Positions 1-11,626 of a stretch of 64,000 bases of DNA are shown here, piece by piece (the stretch's first letter is position 1; every line of letters begins with the position of its first letter). The translations under genes and the position numbers were made by a program. The notes under the pieces were generated by a model, which saw only the letters and a program-made list of their open reading frames with translations, searched no databases and was not told where the DNA came from. This DNA comes from Monosporascus cannonballus (lineage: Eukaryota > Ascomycota > Sordariomycetes > Xylariales). The stretch spans positions 1-64,000 of the forward strand of contig QJNS01000750.1 in the NCBI GenBank assembly GCA_004154925.1, in the 5' to 3' direction.

Positions 1-1616
1 CCCCCCCCCCGTGCGGGGGCGGCTCGGCGCGCCATCCCCCCCCCCCCCTCTTTCTCATATTCCGGGTAATGTAAGGCTATACGGCAGGATCGTGACCTGT
101 CGAGCCCACAGCAACGCCAAAGACACAGGGAAGCATAGATTTAGCAGCAATATGCACTGGCAATTGTGGCTGAGTGGCCCGAGGACTAAAATAGAAGGAC
201 CATCAAGTCAGGAGACAGTAGGACGGGGACGACAATGCTCAGCCACAAGCAACATATTCCTTGTGTAGCATTCAGCGCACCGTAGCTGACAACACCGGGA
301 GACTTCGGCATTATGGAATAGAACTCCACCGGTACTGCCAAAACCACAATAATATACTATGAATGATCCAGGGATTCTAGTCATTGCATTGAGCTTTTGC
401 TCGGAAGGCAACTTGCATTCAGCACATTCATATAATAGAATAAGGGGACGTCCAATCGCTACCGGTGCAGTGACTTCCTCGATATGCGATTCCTGCAAGG
501 GGCGCATGGTGCATCTGCACGCCATAGTAATAAGTGGCATTCTGACGCGTTTGGAGCGAGGCGTGGTCTCGAATTAAAAAAGATATGTATGTGGCAGGAC
601 CGTAACATCGCAAGACAATAATAGACTCAGGTGCTTGCAATGGTAACAGATCAGGTGAACGAGGGGCACTGACGAGTCTCAGCCTGAAGATACAGAGCGG
701 AACATGGGGAAGCACTATGCGGTACGCGACTGGGCACATGATATATCACTGCAAGGTACGAACATGGTGGTGTACTACTAGGTGAGGTAGGGTTATTTTA
801 GGGGCGTTTGTTGCGAGGGCGGAAACGCAGTTTACGGGTTGCACCGACTTTGACGCCATGCAAGAAGGAAAAAAGCGCGGGCGGAGAACTTCCAAGGTTG
901 GGCTTGTCAATCCTCCATTGACTTTATGAAACTTTAAATGGGCATTCCCCGAAGCGGCTAGGAAGTCTGGGCCTCGGATGGTTTAAACGCCGTTCAACCC
1001 CAGCGCAGCGTCCGGAACCTGCTGCTGCTATTGGTTGGACTGATGGTACCTGGTACAGGGCTCGGGTGTCGCTTCCAGGTACGAAGCCACTCTCTGGTGC
1101 TTGTGCATAGTCAGTTCCCTGCCCTGCAACTAAAGACGCCTGCTCCCGCTATTTCCATCGCGGTCATCCCGTCCTCTCATATCGCAAATCTCCTTTTTGA
1201 TCATTCAGATCCCAGCCCGCGACTCTTCAGTTTTCCTTCATAGACAACGCACATCCCCTCTTATGGTTCTTTCTCGGTTCGTCTACCTACTGTACGTACA
1301 TACGGTTGATATACTACGTAATTAGTTTTCCGTTCGCCTCTTATTTGTTTCGCTCGTGCTGAAGTTCCGTCGGACGTGTCGCGCTTCCGATTCGAAACAT
1401 CATCCATTGACCGACTTGCCGACTTCTAATCCTTTATTTTACTTTTTGGATAGGTCTTCGACACCAAGCGACTCGGAGTAGAACATATGCGCTTTCGCGA
1501 CGACAGCTCCATATAACTTCCGGACTGTTATATAGACATCGAGAGGGCGATGGCTGGATCCTTGTTATTTTAGAATGCTGTGATACTCAGAAACCAGTTG
1601 TTCCGAATAGCCCAAC
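1..1616. other. Upstream/intergenic region, probably including promoter and leader of the Uds1-type gene
   Basis: No convincing gene is seen. Short overlapping open frames occur on both strands (for example 208-739 on the minus strand), but they have no recognisable domain, no start context and no partner exons. The left edge holds poly-C tracts (1-10 and about 36-48) that are low complexity. From about 1130 to 1620 the plus strand becomes pyrimidine-rich with scattered CT runs, as is common in promoters and leaders of filamentous fungi. The exact transcription start cannot be read from sequence. Confidence 0.5.
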
Positions 1617-4513
1617 ATGAACGGGTACGCCCACCGGAGCCAGGACAGCTTCGATGCCGGGATGCCGCAGGTCTTACGCCCCTCGCCCGTGCCGAATGAG
1701 CCAGCGATGAGGGATCCTTTCAGCCGCAGCAGCTCCAATAGCTTCGGACAGGAAAACGCCCGGCTGGCCTCGGTAAGTGCCCTGCCTTTCCCCTCACATT
1801 CCACCAGCAGTAAAGATACTGACCGCGCTCGCAGATGAATCCGGGGCGAGCTCAAAGTTCTTTCGTTGATCTGAAAGACCCCGTTCAAGTGCATCTCCTC
1901 ACCGAAACCGCCTTACTAGACAGCAGGGAATTCCAGATCCTGTCGCAGGAAGAGGTGGACGCTTTGAAGAAACGATGCCAGACATTAAATCAGCGCATCG
2001 AGCAGACCCGATCAAGTCTCGCCATCCAGTCCAAATATCGCGATGCTGCTGTGTCGATGTCCAAGCTGTACTCGGCAGGGAGGCCCGACGGCGTACGGAG
2101 GAGTCTGTTGGGTAACCGAACGCGAGCCGACAGCGATGCCGCACGGGAAGCCGAGGCCGAGCGCGAAGCAATACAGAAGAAATGCGATGACTTGGCCTCC
2201 GAATTACGGTCCCTGGAGAAGCGCGCAATGGAGCCTCAGAGGAAGCTGCTAGAGCACACAGCAGGCATATTGCAGTTGGCACACAAGAAATCAAAGAAGC
2301 CGAGCACTCCAGTGCCCAAGACGCCTCTTGTCAACGGCGTACCCGCTAGTCCCGAGAGTATGTTTTCGACGTCCAACGGCCGGAACAGCCTGGAGCAGCC
2401 TGGTGACTTCTTCGTGTGGGACCAGGGAAGTCTCTACCAGTCTTTTGATCAACTGGATCCGTACGGAGTCGCAGCGCCACGGACAACACCTCTCGAGATC
2501 CCTCTGAGGTCACCAAATCGAGAGGCGAGCAAGCACCTCACGGCAGAAAATGACAAGCTGCGCCAAGAGAATGACCAGCTCCGTGACCAGTTGGAGGCAC
2601 TCAGCTCGGAGCTTGATGGTTTAAGGAGCGAAAGGTCTAATCATTACAAGATTATTACACACACGGAGACCAAGCTGGAAAGGTTAAATAACCTATTGCG
2701 GGAGCAGATAGTGAGCGCTGATCCGGCGAGGAACAACAACTACAGAACCCCGCCCTCTGGCCAGCTCGAACCAGGCGACATGATCGGCAGCCATTTGGAC
2801 TATCTAGAGAATGGATTGCACGCGGTCGGAGAGGGCTTGAGTGGTGGGTCGGGCGCGGCGGAGACGCTTCATGCGCTGAACCTTCAAGTTCAGAATGTGC
2901 TCCTCGGTGTGAACGCTAGCCACCCTTCTGCGCCTGACTCGGCCGCGGATGCTGACGAGCAGGTCGCGTACATGCAAGAATCTCTTCAGGCCGTTGAATA
3001 TGAGCTCCAACGGGCGGCGGACCTGTCTAACTCTAGCTCTGCAGAGAAACAGAAAACCGAGCAATCGGAGACAGTACTCATGGGCCTATGGGAGATTATC
3101 CAATCAGGGTATGCTGATATCCGAAAACAAAAACAGGACCGGCGGAAGGCCCGAATGGAGAAGGGCTTGGAGGTGGACGAGGAAGACATGTCCGACGGCG
3201 AATTCGACGTGGATGAACAGTACTCACTCCCTGCCTTCTCGACTAAGGTCCAGTGGCTCTATGCGCAGGCGACAAGCTTGCAGGAGCAAAAGGGGGTCCT
3301 GAAGCGCCAGATTAAACAGCAGCGCGAGCTGAACAACAGATCTGACTCCGAGAAAGACCAAGCTATAAGAGACAAGGTCGAGGAGCTCGAGCAAACCCAG
3401 CAGATGCTGGAAAAGGCGGAAAGAGAGGCCGATGTTGCCCGCTCGGAGTTATCACAAGTTATTGAGGATATGAACAATATGCAAAAGAGCCGCTCCGAGG
3501 AGGCGGCCCTAATCGACGAGGCGCAAGCGGCGCTCAGGGAACGCAACCAGAAGATCGCGGCTTTCGAAGCCGACACAAGAGATATCCAGTCTCGGTTAGC
3601 CGTGGCCGAGGCCAACGTCGAGGCCATCACTGCCCAGCTTCAGCAGGCTAACGATGACAAGGAAGCTGCGGAGAAGGCCGCTCAGGACAAGCAGGCCGAA
3701 ATCGATGCCAAACAGAAGGAGATCGAGGACAAGCAGAAGGAGCTTGACGCAAAGAATGAGGAACTAGCGGAGATGACCAGCATGGTAACGGAGCTGAAGA
3801 TAGAGGCTACACTGGCCAAGGCGGAGCTGGACGGCGCCTACGGCACTAGGAAGGAAAGAGCTGCCGAGGCGGCGGCGCTGCACGATTCTTCGGAGACGGC
3901 CAAGATGCTGAACCGGATCAACGCGCTCGAGAAGGAGCTCAAGGCGACGGCCAAGGACCTCACGGCCGTGGTGCAGCAGTCGGTCGAGGCGGAGAAGAAG
4001 ATCGGCCAGCTCGAAGGCGAGCTCGACCGGGCGACGGCGGAGCGGGCGCGGCTGCGCGATCAGAGCGAGCGCGCCGGCGAGGAGCTCGAGGCGCGGGCGC
4101 GCGAGGCCGCCGCCGACGTCGAGGAGCGCCTCGGGCGCGAGATCGCCCGTCTTCGGCGGGACAAGGAGCAGCTGCAGGACGAGCTCGACAGCGAGCGCCT
4201 CAAGAGCGGGCACGCTCCGCCGCTGTCGCCCGGCGGCGCCATGCGCACGAGCTACCTCACCGAGTCATACAGGTCCGGGCTCAGGTCCGAGAGGAGGAAG
4301 CACGAGGAGCAGCTGAGGGTACGTTTGTTGCGCTATATGTTCCTCCCCCCCCCACCCCCCTTTTTCTCCCTCTTGCGGGTGAACTAGATGAACTGACACA
4401 TTGCTCGACAGGCGGAACAAATAGCCCGGCGCAAGGTCGAAGAAGAGCTGAAGGCTCTGAAGAGGGTTCAGGGCGCCGGCAAGAGCGGCTCGTTGAACCC
4501 GCCGCCCCGGTGA
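1617..4513 (+). CDS. Uds1-domain (up-regulated during septation) coiled-coil protein, 3 exons, 913 aa
   Basis: Three exons join in frame. Exon 1 is 1617-1772 (52 codons), then an intron at 1773-1834 (GTAAGT, branch ACTGACC, CGCAG). Exon 2 is 1835-4318 (828 codons), then an intron at 4319-4411 (GTACGT, branch ACTGACA, GACAG, with a long C/T tract). Exon 3 is 4412-4513 (33 codons plus TGA). Both introns are phase 0. The N-terminal block starting VDLKDPVQVHLLTETAL and continuing through FQILSQEEVDALKKRC matches the Uds1 domain, at roughly residues 65-190. After it come a Ser/Pro-rich stretch, a short coiled coil (about 285-350) and a very long Glu/Lys/Ala coiled coil (about 530-880). There is no signal peptide or membrane segment. 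Family knowledge links Uds1 proteins to septation and the septum or spindle pole region; a scaffold role is inferred. The frame is open throughout and composition is normal, so this is the best-supported intact gene in the window. Confidence 0.9.
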
Positions 4514-5417
4514 TACCATGCTGGGCGCACGTAGATATCATCGGATCGGACGTCACACACTACCGCATACTACACTCGATACTTTGGATATCCCCTACCC
4601 ACCTGTCTACGTATCTATCTTGATGCTGATACCCCACCCACCGATTTGGCACGCTTGGAATTCTTTCTTACAGCCGCGGGTTCAGTCGTGGGTCGATGAC
4701 ATGTAATTATGATGATCGCAACCTGGCCTTAACTTATTTAGTACTGTATTATTCTTTCAAATCGGGCTTTTGCGGGTGGCAATGAACGTTCTCGCTGTCG
4801 CTTGTCCTGGTGTGTGTTCCGTTTCCCTAACCTTCGGCTATACAAAATATATGCAACTGGCAGCCCTCTCCGTCCCAGGTCCGGGTTCGCGTTTCCGGTT
4901 TATTGGCGACAAAAGAAATGTGCAAGGCTAAGCAACGCATAAGAAAAGAAAAGGGCAAATAGGATATCGACAATCGATAGGAATCGCTGATCCCCTGATG
5001 GAAATATCACGCGGGAGCGGAAAGACGAGAAGACGGACGCGACGAACCGATTGACTGGCGCCTATTAGCAGATCTGAGCATTCGTGTATTCATTAGCCGG
5101 GTTCTCCGTTAGTTTATTTTGGGAGCGGAGCAGAGTAGGGTACGTTTACCACCCTGGTTTACGGGCTTTGTCAGATTTAAGAGAGAGCGGGACAGGGAGG
5201 GCTTGCTTCCTTCCTTCGTAGTCCTGCGGCCTCCTACTGGCAAGCTAGGCATCATTAAATGGCGCCACTATTGCTCAAAGGGTGGTTCAGGCGTCAAGAG
5301 TTGCCATGCTCAGCTCGAAACCTTCGGTCTTTGCAACTCCCAGTTTCACTCATCCTAATCCAGCTTGGATTGAAGCATGCCTGCTTGCCTCCCCCTTTCC
5401 GTTAAACTTATATCACG
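4514..5417. other. Intergenic region after the Uds1-type gene
   Basis: Contains the presumed 3' untranslated region of the upstream gene and the promoter of the HET-type pseudogene. The small open frames (4518-4706, 5119-5358) have no family resemblance and no splice partners. Nothing else is recognised. Confidence 0.5.
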
Positions 5418-7452
5418 ATGCTTTGCCATATATGCCAAGCTATCTTTCAATCCCCTGCTAAAGTCTTTGGGAAGTATGGTACGGACCATACACCTCACCA
5501 CGCCTCGCCAAAAGACATATATCTATCATCGAGAATGGATGTAGAATATGCAAGCGACTGTGGAAGACTGTGGCGCCCTTCTTGCTTGAGAGAGGTCTCA
5601 AGCTAAGTGCCGGAGAGTACAGTCAGATCGTCCCTCTGAGGTACAACATTCGACCGGTCCAGGATAAGGTCGAAAGGGAATGGATATCGGAGACAGACCC
5701 AGTGGCAGAGACACCCCTGCCAAGCAAAACTTGGTACCGGTTATGTTTCACCTGGCCAAATGCTCCTTATCCAGGCATTTCTTTTGATCTTCGGCATGTT
5801 GCAAGTAAGTTTACAGGCCCAATCTCGGGCAGCCCGATCAGAGATTCTCATCCTGACTAGGGTGTTCGGTGTTTGTTGGACATCATGTGCCGTCTGCCGA
5901 AACTGATTCACCATCAACATGGGAGCTCATCAAAAGATGGGTAGATACTTGTGTGGGCCTGGATAAGGGCTGCAGGACTGATCCGACGTTCTTCCCAGCG
6001 CGTCTTCTTGATCTCGGCTCCGCAGATGGTGAACAGTCTCGTGTGTGCTTGGTCGCCTCGAAGGAACAAAACCCAGATGGAGCATATATGACTCTCAGTC
6101 GCTGTTGGGGTCAAACCAAGGTCCACAAACTCGAGAGGGACAGCTATAACGACTTGAAAAGGGGTGTTCCAATATCTCAACTGCCAAAAATATACCAAGA
6201 CGCGGTCTATGTGACGAGGAAATTGAGGGTTCGATACCTCTGGATTGATTCGCTATGCATTATTCAGGACGAAATGCAGGCGTCAAATTCGGATTGGACA
6301 CGTGAAGCTAGTAAGATGGGCGACGTGTACAGCAATTCCTACTGCAATATTGCGGCCAGCGATGGTGAGGACTCGCTGGGAACACTCTTCTTCAGGAGAG
6401 ATACTACAACGATCCCGCCTGAAGAGATAAACTTTGAATGGTACCCCAGGAGGCCGCGCACATTCCTCCTTTATGAAACGGAGTGCGAGGAACCTCTTTC
6501 TACCAGGCCGCTCCACAAGCGAGGATGGGTCCTGCAGGAGCAGTTGCTAATCCCTCGCACATTGATCTTTACAAAAGATCAAATACGCTGGGAATGCCGC
6601 TCCCACGAAGCAAGTGAGGCCTCTCCAATTAGAATACCCGTTTCGCTCAATGGTACGGACTTGCTGCAGGACTCGGTTCCACATCGACCGAGACATCTCC
6701 TCAAGAGTGCAATCGTTTCAGATAAGCCTGTCAGTTCCTCGAGATATCACAGGTCGGACTTCGGCAAAAGTTCTTGGCATTGCTTCTGGTTGAACTGGAA
6801 AGAGATCGTCCAAGAGTATACTAACAGACACTTGACCGTGGGAACTGATAAACCTGCTATTGCTGGGATCGCATCTTTACTTGACCGAGGCCACGTAGTT
6901 AATAAAGGAGGACCTATATCAACATATATCGCCGGGATGTGGAACGTTAGATTCAGTATTGAATACGAACTATGCTGGACCGTTGGGAATCAGCCAAATG
7001 GGAACCCTTCACGACGCCCAATATGTTACCGTGCCCCGTCCTGGTCGTAGGCTTCGGTCGACGGCAAGATAACTTACCATTACAAAAGGGACTACGGCCT
7101 GACAGGGGACACCCAGATGGCATTTGTAGAGGATGCAAAGGTTGTAACGGTTGACGGGTCTGCTACTGGCCCGGTTGAATCAGGATGGATTAAGATCCGA
7201 GGTCCGCTTATGGAGTACGAGAATGGAAGCTATGAGCCGGACGACGAGAGCCTTCCTCATCCTGGCAAAATCTACTGGCTGACATTCTTTACTCATTATT
7301 GCGACGAAACGGTCTGGGGCTTGGCATTACGACGTCTCGACTCTGGTCCTAACCATGGCTGCTTTGAGAGAGTTGGGACATTTAGCTTTGCTGGTGAGAG
7401 CACATATAAACTGCTTTGTAATGCACCTGAGCAAATTGTCACGATAGTCTGA
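5418..7452 (+). pseudogene. HET-domain (heterokaryon incompatibility) gene, two lesions
   Basis: The gene starts at ATG 5418 (MLCHICQAIF). A 56-bp intron lies at 5805-5860 (GTAAGT, branch CTGAC, CTAG); splicing joins the frames at 5570-5804 and 5861-7050. The HET domain lies around 6070-6600, with LSRCWG, a YLWIDSLCIIQD core, a WTREASKMGDVYSNSYCNIA block and RGWVLQEQLLIPRTL. The usual C-terminal motif APSWSWASVDG is present, but its second Trp is TAG (7048-7050). The same frame then continues open to 7452. Near 5528-5536 the N-terminal frame (HHASPKDIYLS) must shift to reach the next homologous stretch (IENGCRICKRLWKTVAPF). HET proteins trigger cell death after fusion of unlike hyphae. With both lesions this copy should give only truncated products. 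The Trp-to-stop change fits RIP of CpA on the minus strand. Confidence 0.85.
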
Positions 7453-7779
7453 AGGTGTTGGGGTAAGCAGCCGCGAACAGGACAGCAAGCCGGCCGCTTC
7501 TTCCTGCGACCTGAACACTCGCATATTCAGATTGTGGGATACTTTACGGCATTATATGAAGCACTTGGAAGAAGCGACTGTTCTGTCATGATAGGCACTG
7601 AAGGTCACCCAACTTTGACTCCTCACCGCGGTAATTACGCCGATCCTATTTTATTGTGGAAAAGTGTACACCCGCCCGGCCGGTGGGAAATTATAGCACG
7701 TCTTCTCCGGGGCGGATGTGCTCCGCTTGAGCCGCACCTCTGCAAAGACTCCTACGCGAGAATCATGTTTGCTGTTTAG
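7453..7779 (+). other. Unassigned open frame after the HET gene
   Basis: An open frame runs at 7534-7779 with no ATG at its start. It includes a stretch (GRWEIIARLLRGGCAPLE) that weakly resembles an ankyrin-repeat helix pair. It could be a lost extension of the HET gene or chance. No function is assigned. Confidence 0.25.
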
Positions 7780-8438
7780 TGTTAACATAAAGATAAGAAT
7801 AATAAGGAGCTGCAACGTGGGAATACCTTGAGTTGGCCATGACTTCAGCCGAAAGAGAGCTCATTAGATGCGAGCTACGCCCGGGATAGCCCATTACCTC
7901 TTTTACCCTTTGTCATAGAAAAGGGCACCCCTAGCTAGGGTCTTCGGGTGATTGTTATTCCTTCCCGGAGCCCTATATCAGTGGATCGCCCACAACAAGT
8001 GGGATCAACGCTTCCTAGCTTTAGACAAGTCAATATATCCTCAAGAGCTGTGCACCTGATCCTTAGTAAGTGTGGCACCCTTATTATTGCCATTCCCATA
8101 TTTAACAAGGGGTTCCGGCCACTAATCTCCGGAAACCCTCTGAAGCTTACAAAGGGGTCCGTTGAATTTAATATTTTGCGTCTTGGTATAAATATCTTCC
8201 CCGATCGGAGTAAGCGTGGTCTCTACTGATCCCTGAAACGAGAGGATAAGCCCCTGGGTAAACTGCAAGCAGTTTACGTTATCTGTTCACGATTGTCAAT
8301 CGTTCGAGCACCCTAAAGACTCCCAAGTTCAACTCCGACATCCAGGCTCTCTAATAACAGTCAAAAGGGAAGATTCTGCGCGGTTGGCTGAAGCCACATG
8401 TTCCGAGACAACACTTGAACTTCAATCTTTGGTACCAG
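7780..8438. other. Intergenic region, nothing recognised
   Basis: Composition is ordinary and only short unrelated frames are seen, such as 7948-8229 on the plus strand. No repeat, RNA gene or conserved motif was recognised. Confidence 0.4.
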
Positions 8439-9770
8439 TTAGTCATCTTCGAGTTCATTCAGACTCTCGTGCCCAAGAGGTACTAGGATCATCGAAACCC
8501 GCGTTGACCTAGCTGTCCGAAACCCATTCAGCATCCCAAGCCAATTCTCAAACTGAGTCTCACTCGCCTTTTGTTGTGCCTGCGCAGAAGAGAGTTCTTT
8601 AGTAGTGCGCTTCATCTTCGCCGTAACTAGGCTGTGACCTCCCTCGACCAAATGGTGAACCATTCCTCGCCTCCTTTCTCTTTCGGCCTCTGCTCTACTA
8701 GTGCGTACCTCTTATGCTATTTGTTGCAGCCCATGTTCAAAGCTACACAGTTACTCCACCGCTAATAAAGACAACCAGTGTTGCAACGTACCTTTAGATG
8801 TATTAGGACGGTGACAAACCAAACTAGCAAGACACATTTCAGTCGAGGGGTCATTTACGCAGCTGTCGCCGCGATAACGGCCACAACACCATGTCGACTG
8901 GTTAAACTTGAGATGAAGTATAAGCCTATAATTTTCCCGATGAGGAGGATAGCGGTAAAGAGAGTGAATAAAACCGCGATGGCGACACTTCGGATCAGAG
9001 TAAGTCAGACGCCTGCAAGGGATACTGGGCGAGTCTATTTAAGATACGTAAGGGGCCTTAGGAAAAGATAAGCATGACAAGCGCGAAACTCACATTTTGA
9101 TGGACTAACCCCAAGACTGCGTGCCGGAATACTCCATAGAAGCGGAGGATTTTGTTCTGCAAATCCACTTCCATTTCGAGGACCACGACGTCTGGAAAAC
9201 TCTCCAACTCTTCAACGAAAGCAGAGAGGCCGAAGAATGGTTGGAAACCTTGATGAGGTAAGACGCTTCTGATACTGCCTGTAGTGATACCCCGTTGAAT
9301 GCGATCGGCGGCATGGAGTCCCGATACACCGCATAATCTCACCAGAGTCTTCTCCACGGGCGGATCATGGGTCTTAATACGGAGTCTATAACAGACTGAA
9401 AAGGGCACAACGCACGGTATGCACACAAGACCGGCTTTGTCTCTGCGGTCAACTGCTCAGTGGTGCTGCGATATGGCTAACTTAGCGTCTATGATATGCC
9501 AAGATAGACGAGTCTACGTACGCCACATCGTAAGGTTCGGTCTGCCTGTGGGCCAAACCTCTCGGCCGAGCAGCACGGTCGAGTTCCGTAGCCCGGTTCT
9601 CCAAAACTGATAGCTGCTGGCTCAAGAACATTAGATGACGATGAGTAAGATAGCCGAAGGTCTGATAAACAGAAAGGCGTGGGAAGAGCATCATGAAATC
9701 CACGTCGTAGTCTTGAGATATGTGGGCGGGATTGTCAGCTAGAGTCTCCTTAAAAGATGTGTTGGATTAT
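8439..9770 (-). pseudogene. Decayed DUF6594-type membrane protein gene
   Basis: Read on the minus strand, about 9755-9570 encodes a block with FGYLTHRHLMFLSQQLSVLE. This resembles the start of fungal DUF6594 proteins (YD..FP.L.....FG.L..R.LL.LQ..L..LE). Farther along (about 9020-8880) is a hydrophobic helix containing SVAIAVLFTLFTAILLIGKI, then a stop in HGVVAVIAATAA and another hydrophobic stretch near 8835-8775, where the family has its C-terminal membrane helices. The middle (9426-9058) is open in one frame but only loosely family-like. Several frame changes and stops separate these blocks, and no clean exon set could be built, so it is called broken. Some breaks may be introns I could not place. 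The family's function is unknown. Confidence 0.5.
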
Positions 9771-10833
9771 TGCAAAACATCGGGCGCTCGAACTGCGTTA
9801 ATAGTTCAAGCGTAATATAGTTATATATTCCTACAAGATGACCAGCCGAGGCTTACCGGAATGTGAAGAAGAGCCGCCGCCTCGATGGGGAGGCTCATGC
9901 CCGGCTTCTAGATCTTTGCTATTAGCTGTAGACATAACGATAAGAAACAGTTTAACTGAACATGTAGCAAGCGTATTTAACAGGTGGGTGCTCGCAATGT
10001 TAGAATGCTCGTTATAGAATTATGGTTAGGTCTGAATGGCGTTCTTCAACGCCACCAAGCTTGATAATGCCGTAATGCCACCCAGTCGGCCCCGGACGTA
10101 AACTGGGTATTACTGATATATGTCTCCTTATAGTGTGCTGCCAGCGTAGTTCAATGATAAACCGCTTCCGCTTGCTTTTGATAATAGTCTAACTCGTTCG
10201 CGCTATGGGCTAGCAAAATTAATTAACCAGCTTTTAAATAGCATGCCTGGCAATGGAAAAAGCATTTTATTAATCTCCAGTGTTATGGTATACATGCATT
10301 GGAGTGTCTCCGCGAGGACCCTGGCAGAAACCTGGTCCGTGGGCTATTTTTAACTTGTTTGACTTAACGAAACAATTTGTTTCCACTTCAAATTTATTTT
10401 AGTAAACAGGAATTCATCTCGATTACTCTGAGTTTTATGTGCGGTAATATAATTTAAAATTATTTAATTATTAAAGAAACACAATGTTTTCACTATTTCT
10501 TAATCAGAATCGACTTAAATTAACTATAATCATTTACATTGCATAATTTCGAATTAAATTAAAATCTGTGTTAAAATAATTCGTTGGAAAAATCCGAATA
10601 ATTTATAATTCATAATTTGCAAATATTATTATAATAGCGTAGTCCGTAAATAAAAACTGCCATTACCTCTTCGCCGCCCCGGTAGACCGACTAGTCTGAC
10701 AGTCAAGTCTAGATCTCATTAGTAACCTGCATCGTTCACCGCGTTCAGCTATAGAAGCCTAGAACGCCCTTCGTACAGTATTAGCTTCTATAACAATCGA
10801 TGGCTCTAACGTGAACCTGCAGAGGGAATCATA
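9771..10833. other. Intergenic region with an AT-rich patch
   Basis: No gene is recognised. About 10225-10665 is clearly richer in A and T than its surroundings and rich in TpA, like a small RIP-affected or relic repeat, though no LTR or coding trace was identified. Near 10310-10345 there is a short inverted repeat around GGACC/GGTCC. The stretch just before 10834 is the presumed promoter of the orphan gene. Confidence 0.4.
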
Positions 10834-11469
10834 ATGTCAGCACTGCTCGGCGTACTTTGCGAGCTAGAGCGCGTCCCGGAGGACCAGGTCCCAAGCCCCG
10901 CTCCCTATTACCGCAACTGGGGGTTCACCATCTACCGCACGGAATACAGCGGATCCTCCGACCAGAAGTGGCAGGTACTGCTAGACAAGATCCAGACCCA
11001 GCTTGTCGAGGAGCTTAAGGAAGAAGGCGGAGACGACGATAACGACAGGCAGATGAGAGGGAAGTTAATTTCCCTCTTTCAGCTAGATGCCCGGTCAGAT
11101 GCTGGCCTGCTCCAACACGCTTCTATGGACCAGGTTCGCCAGCTGTGCCAAGGTAACCAAGGAGGGAGCCCTTTAAATGTTGACCTACCTACTCATCGTT
11201 ATTTTTTGTTGGCGGATGCCGAGGTGCTGAAGGACGTAGGCCGAGGGGAGTTCTGGGTTAAGTGCGTGCAGCCCGGTTACGTTGCGGCGGATTACGTACC
11301 CAAGAACACGTGGCTAGGCGGAGGGCAGCGATATTTCGGCTGGATGAAGATGACGGCAAGGAACGTCTTCGACCTGTGGAGGGAACTCGACATTCACGAT
11401 CTGGAAAGCATCGCGCCTCAGACGATTGGAGGCATGCATCTGGTTACGTGGGATGGGCAGTTTACGTAA
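10834..11469 (+). CDS. Uncharacterised fungal protein, single exon, 211 aa
   Basis: The frame is open without introns from ATG 10834 to TAA. It starts MSALLGVLCELERVPEDQVP and contains YRNWGFTIYRTEY, an acidic patch (EEGGDDDND), FQLDARSDAGLLQ, a C-terminal YFGWMKMTARNVFDLWREL block and a final GGMHLVTWDG. No signal peptide, membrane helix or known catalytic motif is seen. From memory the architecture resembles a family of hypothetical Pezizomycotina proteins of about 200-230 residues with the same YRNWGFTIYRT and YFGWMKMT blocks, but I know of no function. Codon use and GC are normal and there are no lesions, unlike its neighbours on both sides. It is divergently transcribed from the chitinase remnant at 13700-11627 only in the sense of facing it (tail to tail). 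Confidence 0.75.
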   Translation: MSALLGVLCELERVPEDQVPSPAPYYRNWGFTIYRTEYSGSSDQKWQVLLDKIQTQLVEELKEEGGDDDNDRQMRGKLISLFQLDARSDAGLLQHASMDQVRQLCQGNQGGSPLNVDLPTHRYFLLADAEVLKDVGRGEFWVKCVQPGYVAADYVPKNTWLGGGQRYFGWMKMTARNVFDLWRELDIHDLESIAPQTIGGMHLVTWDGQFT

Positions 11470-11626
11470 TGAGGTATGAATCATGAAATATGGATGAATG
11501 ATTATGTACATTTTTTACGGGCCTAGTCGTACTTTATCCCGTGTTAATATCCAAATCGTCCAGCTGTGACTCCAAGCTCTTTAAGATCTCCAGCACTTGT
11601 TCGGCAATGTCGTTGGTCACGACGCC
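11470..11626. other. Short convergent intergenic region
   Basis: This is the shared 3' flank between the orphan gene (+) and the chitinase remnant (-). No specific signal was recognised. Confidence 0.4.

Noticed and set aside
1..48. Poly-C tracts suggesting a telomere
   Set aside because: No TTAGGG/CCCTAA repeats are present; low-complexity sequence or an edge effect.
208..739. Overlapping minus-strand frames at the left edge
   Set aside because: No domain, no splice partners, and plus-strand frames overlap them equally; chance frames.
8778..9071. A 97-codon basic plus-strand frame
   Set aside because: It is the complement of the membrane-helix part of the DUF6594-type remnant on the minus strand.
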